A DNA stretch of 64,000 nt from contig OX104113.1 of NCBI GenBank assembly GCA_944474755.1, forward strand, positions 18,663,563 to 18,727,562, read 5' to 3'. Each line of letters starts with the position of its first letter. Positions within the stretch are counted from its first letter, which is position 1. The DNA is from Limnoperna fortunei. Lineage: Eukaryota; Mollusca; Bivalvia; Mytilida; Modiolidae. A program made the position numbers and the translations under genes. Below are positions 32,181-43,549 of this stretch, in pieces. A model generated the notes under the pieces. It was not told where the DNA came from, ran no database searches, and saw only the letters and a program-made list of their open reading frames with translations.

Positions 32181-33949
32181 TGCAATTCAAAATTCATTGT
32201 AATTTAGGGCCTGCATACATGTCTATACAACCAGTTAGTTCTATCCACGACGTTTTGTTTGGTTGAAAAGAATGGTAGAAGTTATAGGCACCGAGGGTGA
32301 AGGTGGAATACTGATAGCATTAAAAACCGTCGTGAAATACAGTTCTATTATACCTGGCATGTAGAAAAGGACTATGTTAGAACATAGAACACTATTCTGA
32401 ATAATTTATAATACACGTGATCAGAATTAGTTGCATAAGAAAAACTGTATAAAAGACTAAATATAATAACGTTAAGAAAGAATAGAAATTGCTAGAAGTT
32501 ATAATGTAAATGGCAGTGGTACAAGACATTATCAATCAGAAAACAAAATTACTAAACATGTACATGACTATACTTGTAGCACTCGTATTCATTTGACTTG
32601 ACGTCACACTGCAAATTAGCGTTATAAAACGGCAAACGTTCGCTCCTAACTTGGCTCCTACAAACATTTTGTCATACCAACTAAGCTAAGTGCTAGAAGC
32701 TTACTGGAAATTGAAGTACAGAATGTCCGGGTACTGAAACGGACGTTAAAGCTATGAGTTTTGCAATATAAAAAATAACTCGAACAAAATTAATCAAACG
32801 GTGCTACAGTATATTGTGAACGGACTGGCCGATTCTGTGTCAAAACAATTGACGAGCTTTAATTAACTCCACAGTGCTTTATATCTAATTGTTGGTATTA
32901 AGTAACCATACTTATTAATGCTGACAACTGTCTCACTCCCTGTCAGTGAGTGCTCGTCATTATATCTATACAAATCGTCACTTAAAAGAGTTAAAACGAT
33001 TTGACTCACTCAGTCGTTAATAGATATCAAAGATCGTCTTGAAATTACATTAAAATATTTTTATCAAGTCATGACAAAAGTTATCAATTTCATTAACATA
33101 TGGAAATAATAAATTCTTAATATCTTTAAAAATTACCGTAGCTAAATTAAATTCATTGGCATCATTTAAATACGTAACATAATGATTGTCACAAGCCTCT
33201 GTAGAAAGGCATCATGGAGGGGCGTTGGACGGTGATCTATGATTTCGCCTTTTAATTCCGATACTCGTGAATGTGGGTTCTCATTTGATTCGTAATCAGC
33301 GCAAAATATATTAATTTGTTATTTACTGTGTAATTTGATATTAAGTTTGTCATCATATTATCCAAAGATCCTGATCAAATTACTGTAAGGATAAGTTACT
33401 ACAAATGTAAATCACCAATGTATGTGACTTTTATTTTTGTTTTGATTTCAGACCAAGGGATTCAGATAAAATCTCGAGTTCGCTTGCATTCATCGATTAG
33501 AATATATTTCGACTGATGACAGTAGAAATGAAGCATTTCCATGGTAACGATGGACCAATCTATACAGTAATCACCGAAGAGTGTGGTTTGTTCCGGAATG
33601 AAGATTTAATCTTAAACAATCAAACAATATGATTTCACATGTCGAATAGTTTGAAATCGCACAAAATTAGTATGATCGTACACAAAATTATGTACATAAT
33701 TATAAAGTTTATTGTTTACAAAGGCGTTACAGATAAACAGTTTCATAGAAAGTGCATCGCCTAACTAACCTATTTGCCATTAAATGTCTAGTGAAAAACA
33801 AAAACACATTTTCGGCATACACAAAGTACGCCCCGTTTTTTAACCTAATAGGACAGTATTTTAAGTGAATAACTGAACGTGTAGACAATATTAACTTGAC
33901 CTGTATGAGCACCGGTACCAATAAAAGATTAATACTCTAAAATAAAATT
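32181..33949. other. Intergenic, nothing firm
   Basis: A good acceptor-like site (TTTTGATTTCAG, ending 33452) precedes a short 34-codon frame (MKHFHGNDG...). No family is recognised and no partner exon is evident. Confidence 0.35.
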
Positions 33950-34128
33950 GTGGCTTCCGTGGTCGAGTGGTTAAGGTAGTAAGTCATCTACTATGAATAC
34001 TTAGGTTGAGGGTTTGTCTCAAGGCGGGCAGGGTGAGCTCGACTCCAACCTTAATTGACAAGAACTGCCAATTTACCCGCCACAGGTCGGTGCTGAAAGT
34101 GGCCTGAAACAGTTACAAACAAACAAAT
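33950..34128 (+). mobile_element. tRNA-derived SINE, degraded
   Basis: Head TGGCTTCCGTGGTCGAGTGG, then GGCGGGCAGGGTGAGCTCGA, CTTAATTGACAAGAACTGCC and an AAACAAACAAATC tail. The middle is shortened. Confidence 0.7.
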
Positions 34129-34160
34129 CTAAAAAAAATTATTGTAGATTTCTTTATGTC

Positions 34161-35142
34161 TATGGAAGCCCGTACGTGCCACGGAAAAAATAATTTATAA
34201 CTTGTGCGCACGAGTAACTAACTTGAGCACACGAGTTTCAAACTTGTGCGAACGAGTTGCGAACTTGTGCGAACGAGTTGCGAACTTGAGCGCACGAGTT
34301 TCAAATCTTGTGCGTACGAGTTACTAACTTGAGCGTACGAGTTACCAACTTGAGCGCACGAGTTACTAACTTGAGCGCACGAGTTTCAAATCTTTAGCGC
34401 TCAAATCTTGTGCGCACGAGTCACTAAATTGTGTGCACGTGTTTATAATCTCAATAACCCGATTTTTGACCTTTTAGGGGCATACCCATAAAAGGGGTCA
34501 TCTGACGACTTCGATCCAATGTAGTCATTTCTATAGCTACTTGAGCTGAACATTGAACTGAGCAACAGCTTTTCTCTATCTTCAATAGTTTTCATTATAA
34601 AGGACAAGAATATGATAAACTAAATTTTTACCTTTAAAGGGCAATAACTACTAAAGAGTTGAGCAACTTCGCCCCTAGGAGACTTATGTAGAATTATGTT
34701 TAATTTTGGAGAGCCTAGGATACACTGTTATAGTTTCTGAGTTATAAGCCATTTTAGGTGCCTTTTACCCTATGTTCTATTTTTAGTAACAGCGGCCATG
34801 TGTTTATTAGATCGATTCAAAATGATGATCGTTTGTTGCCAACATGCCAAATACCATTTCTGCAAAGTTTCAGTCAAATTGGTTCAGTGATTTCAGAGGA
34901 GAAAATTTTAGAAATTATTAACGGACGACGACGGACGCACAGTGATGGCAGCTCACATGGACTTTGGCGGACTCAAAGAAATCGTGCGCACAAGATTTGA
35001 AACGCGTGCGCTCAAGTTAGTAACTCGTGCCCACAAGATTTGAAACTCGTGCGCTCAAGTTAGTAACTCGTGCGCACAAGATTTGAAACTCGTGTGCTCA
35101 AGTTATACATTATTTTTTCCGTGGCACGTACGGGCTTCCATA
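34161..35142. mobile_element. ~1-kb foldback element with GCGCACGAGTT arrays
   Basis: The ends are inverted over about 45 bp: TATGGAAGCCCGTACGTGCC and ACGGAAAAAATAAT, against the mirror at 35100-35142. Inside each end is an array of a unit near 20 bp (ACTTGAGCGCACGAGTTACT; 34200-34437), repeated inverted at 34978-35100. The middle (34440-34975) is related to the Helitron-like cores (GGGCAATAACTACTAAAG, ACGGACGACGACGGACGCAC). No target duplication was fixed and no gene seen. Confidence 0.75.
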
Positions 35143-35654
35143 TTCTGTCAGTTCTTAAATTCTGCGATTTAATTACATGGAGGGGGGGGGCAAAATGGGG
35201 TCCATTAAAAGGTTAACAATTTTTTCCCAAAACAGATAACAGTAATTTTAAAATAATGATAAAAGATAACAGCAATTTACAGTAGAAAACAGAAAAAGGG
35301 TTTTTATTTTCATTATAACAGTTAACAACAATGTCAATGTTTAAGAAAGCAGGTAACAGCTAACGTTTGCAAAACACTTAACAGTTGGTTTGTTTATTAA
35401 AAAGACAGTTAACAGAAGTGTAAAAATGCCCAAAACACACTCAGAAAAGATCTTGCACCCACCTTACATGTATGCAATATTAAATAACGTGATAATAGAC
35501 GAAGTTTTGTTCATTACACATGCAGTTTTAAGCTATGGTATTCAAATCCATATTTAATATCAAGTCATATATGAATTATTTCTTATATTTAAGATAGCAC
35601 AGGCCAAACACATTAATGTATTTACATGGGTATTTACTTATATTAACTACACTG
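35143..35654. other. Intergenic, G-run and AACAG-rich
   Basis: Contains a nine-G run and repeated TAACAG words (35220-35410), possibly a decayed tandem repeat. No gene seen. Confidence 0.4.
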
Positions 35655-35815
35655 CAGGCAGGGTGTACTCGACTCCAATCTTAACTGACAAGGATTGCCA
35701 GTTTCCCTACCGCAGGTCCGGGGTGTTCTCCGGGTACTCCGCTTCCTCCCCCAATAAAAACTGAACGCCATGATATAGCTGAAAAATTGCGGAAATTGGC
35801 GTCAAACAAAAAAAA
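35655..35815 (+). mobile_element. SINE lacking its tRNA head
   Basis: Begins at CTGCAGGCAGGGTGTACTCG and continues with the full body (ATTGCCAGTTTCCCTACCGC, CCAATAAAAACTGAACGCC) to an A-rich tail. Confidence 0.8.
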
Positions 35816-36095
35816 ATATTAACTACATGTAATTGATTGTGATTATATTTCATATCAGGTTGCATCTTCAAAATGGGAACCTCTGTCTAAAAAAATTAAA
35901 AAAAAACTATAGGTAGTTTACAACGATGGATCAACGCTATCTTCGGCTAACTATGACGCGTGAACATGAATTGATAAACTTATATTAAGACTGCTTATTG
36001 TAGGTTAATAGACAAGATTTCACGTTTCTAAATGATAATCGTACGTCCAAGATTTTTAAGCCGGCTTTTTATTTAAAAAATAATTCTTGAAGGGC

Positions 36096-36212
36096 ATTTA
36101 CTCATTTACACATGGGCTGGGCCTTAATATTCGATTATTTTTATCGAGTGATAGCGAGGTAGAAAATATGTATATAAAGGATATAAAGGCCCAGTCTATG
36201 TGTAAATAAGTA
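36096..36212. mobile_element. Short inverted-repeat element
   Basis: TTTACACATGGGCTGGGCCTT (36107 on) pairs with its inverted copy AAAGGCCCAGTCTATGTGTAAA ending near 36206. The arms are about 30 bp around a loop of about 50 bp. Confidence 0.55.
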
Positions 36213-38319
36213 CAATATTTTAACCAGAGTGAATTATTACAATTCTAATATGATCAAATCCCGTGTTTTTCGATTCAAGCGGGCCTTAAAATCCAAGATT
36301 TTCTATCCGTCATTTTCATGATGAACAATTTTTGGTCAAGAAATACTTTCAAGTTTGTAATGTACAGTTCAAACCAATGGACGAACCTATACACTTAAAC
36401 ATTTATTTAATATTTTACCATAACGTTCCCTCTGTATGTCTTATTTATTGACTTTTATTTTAATAAGAACTTCAAAATTCAGACGTTAATATTGTGATGT
36501 CGTACTAAGATAGTAATCAGAAGAAAATACACGGATGCATCTGATTGGATGTTGGGGTTCTTAAAATAGCAAAATTTAAAAATCAAAACATTATTGATTG
36601 AAAATTTTCTATATTTGGGGGAGCATTTATGAGATCTTGGAAAATAATGCTTTTTTAAAAAGGGGGGAGGTTAGACATTTTGTTAGTTTCATTCAGTGAT
36701 GATTTTTTCAACCCAAATTTTCACAGGCACTTTAGGGTCAGAATGATTTTTTGGGAAGTTTGCGTAGAAAACTTTCCCTTTGCTAACGCTCAGATATATA
36801 GAAACTACTGCGACCGGCGTGTAATAAAACCTTACGCTCGTAAAATATAGGTCACATTGGAGGAATCTATCAATTACATGAATCGGTGCACCACATTCAT
36901 CTTGAACAACTTTACTATACATGTCCTTTCTTATTATGTCTCATTTACTGTATAATTGATAACTAATATTACGATTTAAACAAATATTCCATGTAGAAGT
37001 TTCGTAAATAAAATACAAGTAGTTAAATTAAATATAACAATTTCTAACTAATAAAAAAATATTTAAAAAGATATTTTTGTGTTTGTGACACAAGAATAGT
37101 AAATGGATTATTCGACATCGGTGATCAATTGCACTCACCATGTCGCTACATTATTTCCATAGTAAAAGCCAACACAATTTGTTTCCGGTCCTTTTGATTA
37201 ATTTTTATAATTGGTAATTCATGCTGAAACATTAATATTTCTCGTTAAACGGGTCGAAATTGGTCACCACCCATCGTAATAAGCCAAAAAACGTACCAAT
37301 TTTCGGTGTATGTTTACCTCACGAAATTGCCGTCGTTTCAGACGATGTTGCATCTAATAAGTATCCAATTAAAAAAAGTCAAAACGATATATTTTTCTTC
37401 ATTTTGAGTGTTCCTTAAAACAAAGGAAGATGTGATCAATTCAGTGTGTTTTAGCAGAAGTTTTTTGAGTGACAAAGGAAACCTCTTAGCGCGTATGGTC
37501 GATCTTATGTTCCTTATGTAGATCCAAAAAGGTGCAAATTGAAATCAGCAACTATTTTTTAACATTTGTTCAGCGTTTTGAAATGCCGTTTCTCAATTTG
37601 ATAGAGCGATTTTCCAAGGTAAATTTTGACCAAAATTAGAACGGGTGTAACTTGAAGCAATCGATTATTGTCCATTTGAAAACCTTTGGGTAATGTCGTT
37701 TGCGGTTTAGGCGCGAACACCATAGAACGTCACGAAAGCTGGCGATCTTTTGTAAACATCGTAAGACACTTGTTGAAAACAAAAAGTGTTAGATTGCGTA
37801 GCAAAAGTCAAGTACATGTAAACAACAAGCATAGTATGGAATATGTACAGTGGAAATTTTTTTATTGGATTTTTGTAATAAAAAGTTACAATATCGCAAA
37901 TTGAATATTAATTTCGCACTCAAAATTAAAATATGTGCTCAAAATTTTACGAAAACATACTTAAAAGGTAGATTGAAATTACACACTCAAAATTTTAACT
38001 CATGCACTCAAAACTGAAAATTACCCACTCAAAACAGAAAACCTAGTGAATCTATTCATATAGTGAATAATATCTTGTGGGCCATTTTGGATAATCTTGC
38101 ATTATGACGTCATAACCTACGATTATGGCCCACTAATGTTGATAGCAGTTGCATTCAGCAAGTATATTCTCAAAAACAGACGTAAATGTAAACGTTAGGT
38201 AGTTTACGGCGGCTTTTATATTCACAAAGATTTGTAGTCGTAAGTTACGTGTGAAATCGCTCTTAAACTTGCATCTGCTTCTAAGCGCCCGTAAGTCATA
38301 AATACATTCATTAGGCCTA
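36213..38319. other. Intergenic, nothing recognised
   Basis: Only short open frames. A run of CACTCAAAA words at 37915-38035 (GCACTCAAAATT, ACACTCAAAATT, CCACTCAAAACA) hints at a decayed short repeat. Confidence 0.4.
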
Positions 38320-38590
38320 CTTGGTATCATTGATTTTGTTGCTCGTGACATAGAACGATGAACAAATCGTCGAAATCTTCAGATATTTTGAAAAATTTGT
38401 TACCAAATGGAGAATAACTCTCACAAAAATTAATAATTTTAAAAGAAAGAATACAACCGAATTCATGAAAAAAATGTTCCGGAAATTAAACCTTTTCTAT
38501 ATGATTTGCGATTTGTACATCGTACTGTTTTGGTATTTACTATTGCCTGGGATAATGGATATTTAACACTTGATAAATTATGATAGTTAA
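38320..38590 (+). repeat. 260-bp dispersed repeat, copy 2
   Basis: Direct relative of 9285-9545, sharing ATCATTGATTTTGTTGC, GAATAACTCTCACAAAAATT and CTATATGATTTGCGATTT. Confidence 0.7.
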
Positions 38591-38604
38591 AACGATAATA
38601 GGCT

Positions 38605-38665
38605 ATATATATATATATATATATACGAAAAGGGTATTTTATGTCAAATACACATTTCACTATCG

Positions 38666-38742
<77 letters not shown>
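38605..38742. repeat. (TA)n microsatellites next to the V-ATPase D stop codon
   Basis: Two TA runs (about 38605-38627 and 38668-38741) end 26 bp from the stop codon, so they probably lie in the transcript's 3' UTR. Open frames across them are artefacts. Confidence 0.85.
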
Positions 38743-38767
38743 AACGTCAATATATATTAAATTATAG

Positions 38768-38918
38768 TTAGTCAGTAAACAACAGATCTTCATCCACCTC
38801 TTCATACAAAATATTACGAGCGTCTTCTTCTGCTACCATTCCTGAGGCTTTCAAAACAGTTCTTTTATCTTCTGCTTCCTTCTTTATCCTTTTCTTTTTC
38901 TCTTGAATTTTCTTCAAC
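38768..38918 (-). CDS. ATP6V1D: V-ATPase D last exon
   Basis: TTTAAG acceptor, [19 protein letters not shown] then a diverged tail ending EDLLFTD and TAA at 38770-38768. The usual EKDEDLLFE ending is recognisable. Confidence 0.94.
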
Positions 38919-41327
38919 CTTAAACACAACATCATAAATTATGTATAAATAAATATAGACCTCGTCATTTGATAGTTTCTTTTATGATTATTTGATTTAA
39001 TTAGATATTTTGTAAAGGTAGACCATAAAATTAAGTTCATTTTATTTACAATAAACTCACCTACAGAATTCCTCCCTTTCTCTTTCGTCAAGTTCACTTA
39101 TAATATAAGCTATTGTTGATTCTATCCGGGGAATTATAACTGAAAAGAAAGCGTATTTAACTTCTTGGTAGCAAATATAAAAAATATTGTCAAATCGAAA
39201 CAAAATCAGTACGTAGCACATTTTTACAAACAAATCTTTACATATATAGAAAGGTGATGACCCCAACACAAAACCACTAAAAGACAACCCGTCACAAAAA
39301 TACCAAAAAAAAGCAATAACAAAAAGAACAATTACGAGGGTATAAACTACTTGCTAAAACTGACCTAAATATTGTTTGGTGATGTTATGTTATGTGATAC
39401 CAAACCCTTCCACCTATCAACACAGATTTGCAAATATACGTCGGACCAAAAACATTAACAACAACAAAACATAAACATTCACATAAAGGAACAAGCCCTT
39501 ATTTTATTACCATTTTCCATACAATTTAAATACTTGGTCTGTGATATGTTTTATACAATTAAATTACTAGTTCTATGATTTACATTGTTCTATATTTTAA
39601 GTATTGGGTCTATGATTTTACCATGTTCTATACAATACTAGTTCTTTTGTCTTTTTGTGTTCTGAAAATGTATGGTGTTCACAATTTTAGTACATGGTGT
39701 ATGTTTTACAGTGTTCTATATTATTCAAATACTGGTTCTATTTTCTTTACAAGTTAAATATACGGTCTATGGTCTTACCGTGTTCTATGGCATTTATTCG
39801 CCTGTTCGTTGTTTTTATGACTTCATCTAATGTAATAAAAGATGTCTGCAACGAAGCCAACTCAACCAATAACTGTATGGCTTTGGAGTAGTTTTTCTTG
39901 AGTTTGTCGATCTGTTGCCCTCCATGTGATAAGCCAATAAATGCATTACCTAAAGACAGATTTATTATTTACAAAATTTAAAATACGCAAATTACCAAGA
40001 TATGAAGAAACATTATAATATTTTTTTAACTGCAACTGTACTAAATAGCATTTTGAAATAACTTGCATGTAGTCTAATGAGTATAATTATTATTAAAGCT
40101 TGTAATGATAACCAGGGGCCTCGGTGGCCGAGTGGTCAAGGTAGTTCGTCTACTATTGATCACGTGGTCTGTCAACACTGAGATTGTGGGTTCGATTCTC
40201 ACTGCAGGCAGGGTGTTCTCCACTCCAATCTTAATTGACAAGGATTTCCAGTTTTCCTACCGCAGCCCGGGGGTTTTCTCCGGGTACTCCGGCTTCCTCT
40301 CCCAATAAAACCTGGACTCCATGATATAGCTGAAAAATTGCTCAAAGTGGCGTTAAACACCATTAAACAAACAAACAATAATGATAACCATATATAAAAA
40401 TACTTTTAAAGGTGATTACAAAATGGTTTATACTATTACTCATAATTATGGTCTTTAATATTCTTTTGTAAAATTTTTTATTATACCCTCAGCGGGTTCA
40501 AATTCACACGTGCCATTCATACGCCTGCATTATAGTCAGCGATCTCGACTACTCGGGTTAAAGAACATTTCGCCCATCTACCATGTGTACTAGCGTGTAT
40601 CGATGGAAATTTTCGTAAGCAATGCTTATTAATCTGACATTAATCTATCTTTTCTAACTCAGGATATTTGTATTTTATATTATATATGATGACAAATTAA
40701 CGTGTCATACAGTCACGGGAAGTGAAGTATATACCGACGTCTGAGTATTTTGACAACCATATAACATATATAAAATATCTGTCTCAAGGATTTCTGAAGC
40801 ATCATAAATACATGGTTAATACTAAATATTTATAAATGTCTATAAATAAAGTCACAATACTGTTAGAATTGGATTTTCATACTGTCAAATTATTTGCTTA
40901 CCGTCGGAGGGATTGGACTGGGAGGGTTCCCAGTGCTCGACCCACAGAGCAGCCCAGAGCGTCCCCGGTGGCGGATAGGGGAGACCCTCTCGTTGGAGGG
41001 TTGTCAGGTCATAATACGGAAAGCCTGACCGCGGACCGTAGTGGGTAACGTGTTTGGAGAGTGCCACGCTCCTTGCACGATAAAGACCCCTTTTGTAGAT
41101 TTCGAAAAAGAGTAGGCTCATTGTAGCCGCTACAAAAGGCTTAATTTTCCGCACTCTACCCAAAACGCCATATTTTTCCAATGGAAGGCAAAATTGTATT
41201 CTCTGTGACACATCCCACCCCAATTTTCCGTTGATTTATTGTTTGTTAACTTGTTCCCGTCCTGAATATAGCTGAAATACTGCGCGCTGGACATAAAGCA
41301 GACATCCAATCAATCAATTAATCAATA

Positions 41328-41392
<65 letters not shown>

Positions 41393-43549
41393 GCGGGATT
41401 CGAACTCACACGTTGTGACACTGTGGCACTCATTCGCCTGCATTATGTCCAGCGCTGTAGACCACTCGGCCAAATCAGCTATGTAAATAATTCATATATC
41501 TCTACAATTCACCTCGGTTCGGTTCACGAAGCTGTATTTTTATTATAGCGGATTTGGCCTAGGCTTGAGCGCTGAACATGCAGGCGAATAGGTGCCACAG
41601 TGTCACAACGCACAACGGTGCGAGTTTGAATCTCCCTGAAGATAAGCGAACAATTAGACAGTATTAAAATCTTTTTCTGACAGTATATATTTATATCACA
41701 AAACAGAATTTGATGAACATTTATTTTCTAACCATACATACACTTTATGTTTAATTTGTACCCTTAAATATTCAGAATGTGAGTCATTTGCTTTCAATTT
41801 AGAGTTAATCTGCATTAACTTACTATCTGGTCCATCTTGGTAACTTTCAAACATTGGTAATGTTACGCCTGAAAGCAAGGAGACATTAATCAGTAACAGA
41901 ATATCTGATATAATGACAGACGCTTCACATTGTCCCAATGCAGCTAGCAGGCAAATTCCTCTTCGTATGTCACGTTGCGTTTTATTATTTTAATCCCCAT
42001 GTAAAGGAATGAAATGAAGAAGTATTTTACATAAACTAGCAACCGATGGCGTGATGTAGAGTAATGCAATTTAAGCCGGAGTATCTGTAGACAACTCCCC
42101 ACCTTCGTAAGGAAAACTGGCAATACTTGTCAATTAAGATTGAAGTCGTGTACACCCTGCCCGCAGTGAGACAAATTTTTGTGATAAAAGCTCTTCATTA
42201 CCTTTAGTATTTGTTCCGTTAATACTTATTGCCACCAATCAGTATTGATTAGACCAAACGCGCGTCTGGCGTAGTAAAATTTGACTTTAAAAAATGATAT
42301 TTTTTCAGAATTCAGTTCCTCATTATTTAGTTTGATGAAAGGAATATACTTTTTCATTGATATAGTCATTGTCTAAATTTACTGCCCTGAAATTTCGAAA
42401 ATTAAATTATTTTAATTTCAAGGTTTTTCAAAGTGTAGATAGCCTTAGTCGGATTGGTATAACGTTTTGGAATTTTGGTGATAAAAGCTCTACAACATCT
42501 CATTCATTTCGATTTAAAATATTATGTTCAAGCGCCACTGATGAGTCTTGACTAGACGAAACGTCTGGCGTAGTAAATTATATTAAATTATATTAACCTT
42601 GGTATTTTGATGACATTTTTAGTGTTAATTACTACTACAGTGTATCTTTGAAATACATCTTTTAATTCAGTTAAATAGTCATGATCTAAATGTAGTAGTC
42701 AAAAATGTTTAAATATATAATTTTAGGATTCGCTTATAAAACCTTTTAAAAGTTATTATTATTTTTCCTTCCAACACTTTTGGTTTGAGTTTTGATCAGG
42801 CAAAACGCGCGTCTGGCATAGTGCATTTATAATATTGTTATCTTTGATAACATTTTATTTTTCTACTATATCCTTACGTAAAAAGGACTAGTATGCCGAC
42901 CAATAGTAAACAGTTACCTGCAACATTGTCTTTTCTAGCTCTGACTTTTAATTGTGCTTTATTAACATTCTGCAATACATTTTGGTTGAAATCTCCGGTT
43001 GTATATTTTGCTTCTGCTAGAGAAAATGATGCTTCTTTCATTACGTTCCCCATGCAATTTTTAGTCTAAAGAGAAAGAAAGAAAAGATGAAAGTATTGTT
43101 TGGCTCTAAATAAAGTCGTGTCTCAGTCTACAGATAAAGAAAAGAAAAGACGAAAGTAGTATTTGCTTTTAAATAAGGAATGTGCCAATTTGTTTGCCTT
43201 TTTGAACAAGTTCACAGACAAGTCGCACCATCTGATAAATCACAACAGAAAGAACTTTCTAACTTTGTGAACTAAACACTTTTTAAACATTTTATTTTTC
43301 AAGTTAACCTGTTGTCTATTCATTTTTGGGATATGGAAATAAAATGATCTGTTGTCTGATTTAGGACAGCTCGGTAGGAGAACAGTCTCACGTAGGAAAA
43401 ATACTTGACACTTAAAGAATTAAAGACAAACCTCTATAATGTTTTTTAAAATTAATCGAAATCTAAGTGTTAATGCATCTGATTTCTTTTTCAATAAACT
43501 ATGACCTCTTTGTGCCGCTTTTAATCTGCTTTTCATAATAACCATTGCA
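38768..43549 (-). CDS. ATP6V1D: V-type proton ATPase subunit D (first exon not found)
   Basis: Subunit D forms the central rotor stalk of the V1 sector with F, coupling ATP hydrolysis in A3B3 to the membrane ring. Exons on the - strand: 43549-43432, 43065-42918, 41868-41824, 39949-39779, 39139-39061, 38918-38768. Together with split codons they give 236 codons in phase, against 247 for human. The missing part is only the first 13 or so residues. Hallmarks: [106 protein letters not shown]. The loop after VTLP ([11 protein letters not shown] in place of the usual YELTGLARGG) and the C-tail are unusually diverged, so this may be a paralog. Confidence 0.93.
39061..39139 (-). CDS. ATP6V1D: V-ATPase D exon
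   Basis: CTTTTCAG acceptor, [20 protein letters not shown] and REEFC plus two bases before GTGAGT. Confidence 0.95.
39779..39949 (-). CDS. ATP6V1D: V-ATPase D exon (core helix)
   Basis: TCTTTAG acceptor, [20 protein letters not shown], then [17 protein letters not shown] and [10 protein letters not shown] plus one base before GTAAGA. Confidence 0.95.
40114..40378 (+). mobile_element. tRNA-derived SINE, full-length reference copy
   Basis: The best-preserved copy. GGGGCCTCGGTGGCCGAGTGG holds a pol III A box (TGGCCGAGTGG) and GGGTTCGATTCTC the B box. They are followed by GCAGGCAGGGTGTTCTCC, the CCCAATAAAACCTGGACTCC body and a GTTAAACACC(ATTAAACAAACAAACAA) tail. The head resembles a Ser/Leu-class tRNA but cannot form a real tRNA. 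It lies in a V-ATPase D intron. Confidence 0.88.
40488..41640. repeat. Cluster of a second tRNA-headed repeat family
   Basis: Three tRNA-like heads occur: 40490-40562 (reverse), 41393-41472 (reverse; reverse complement has TGGCCGAGTGGTC and GAGTTCGAATCCCGCC boxes) and 41540-41635 (forward, degraded). Between them, 40905-41390 holds a body with GTGCTCGACCCACAGAGC, TGCCACGCTCCTTGCACGAT and TCCTGAATATAGCTGAAATA, ending in a long (AATC)n run at 41306-41391. A relative of the body is inverted at 54305-54715. Confidence 0.65.
41824..41868 (-). CDS. ATP6V1D: V-ATPase D 45-nt micro-exon
   Basis: TTTCAG acceptor. It encodes [14 protein letters not shown] between split codons; GTAAGT donor. At 45 nt it would be easy to miss, but it is needed for phase and for the VTLP block. 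Confidence 0.9.
42077..42170 (-). mobile_element. SINE middle fragment
   Basis: The reverse complement reads CTGCGGGCAGGGTGTACACG, AATTGACAAGTATTGCCAG and CCTTACGAAGG. Head and tail are absent. Confidence 0.6.
42225..42840. repeat. Three spaced ACGCGCGTCTGGCGTA repeats
   Basis: Related boxes occur at about 42250 (GACCAAACGCGCGTCTGGCG), 42553 (GACGAAACGTCTGGCGTAG) and 42800 (GGCAAAACGCGCGTCTGGC). Each is followed by TAGT(A/G)(A/C)A and AT-rich sequence, at spacings of about 300 and 250 bp. The remaining spacer is too diverged to align by eye. Confidence 0.6.
42918..43065 (-). CDS. ATP6V1D: V-ATPase D exon
   Basis: TCTTTAG acceptor, then [20 protein letters not shown] and [17 protein letters not shown] plus one base before GTAACT. 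Confidence 0.95.
43432..43549 (-). CDS. ATP6V1D: V-ATPase D exon (coiled-coil start)
   Basis: TTTCAG acceptor, one base completing the previous codon, then [31 protein letters not shown], ending at IIE before GTTTGT. It requires an upstream exon ending with two bases of a codon, which I could not locate. Confidence 0.93.

Noticed and set aside
33531..33632. 34-codon frame after a good acceptor-like site
   Set aside because: No family resemblance, no partner exon and no polyadenylation signal tied to it.
36689..36922. 77-codon - strand frame with a protein-like composition
   Set aside because: No recognisable motif, no splice sites in phase and no repeat; it cannot be told from chance.
40114..40200. 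tRNA gene (A and B boxes present)
   Set aside because: The stems of a mature tRNA cannot be formed, there is a long body and tail, and several diverged copies exist; it is a SINE head.
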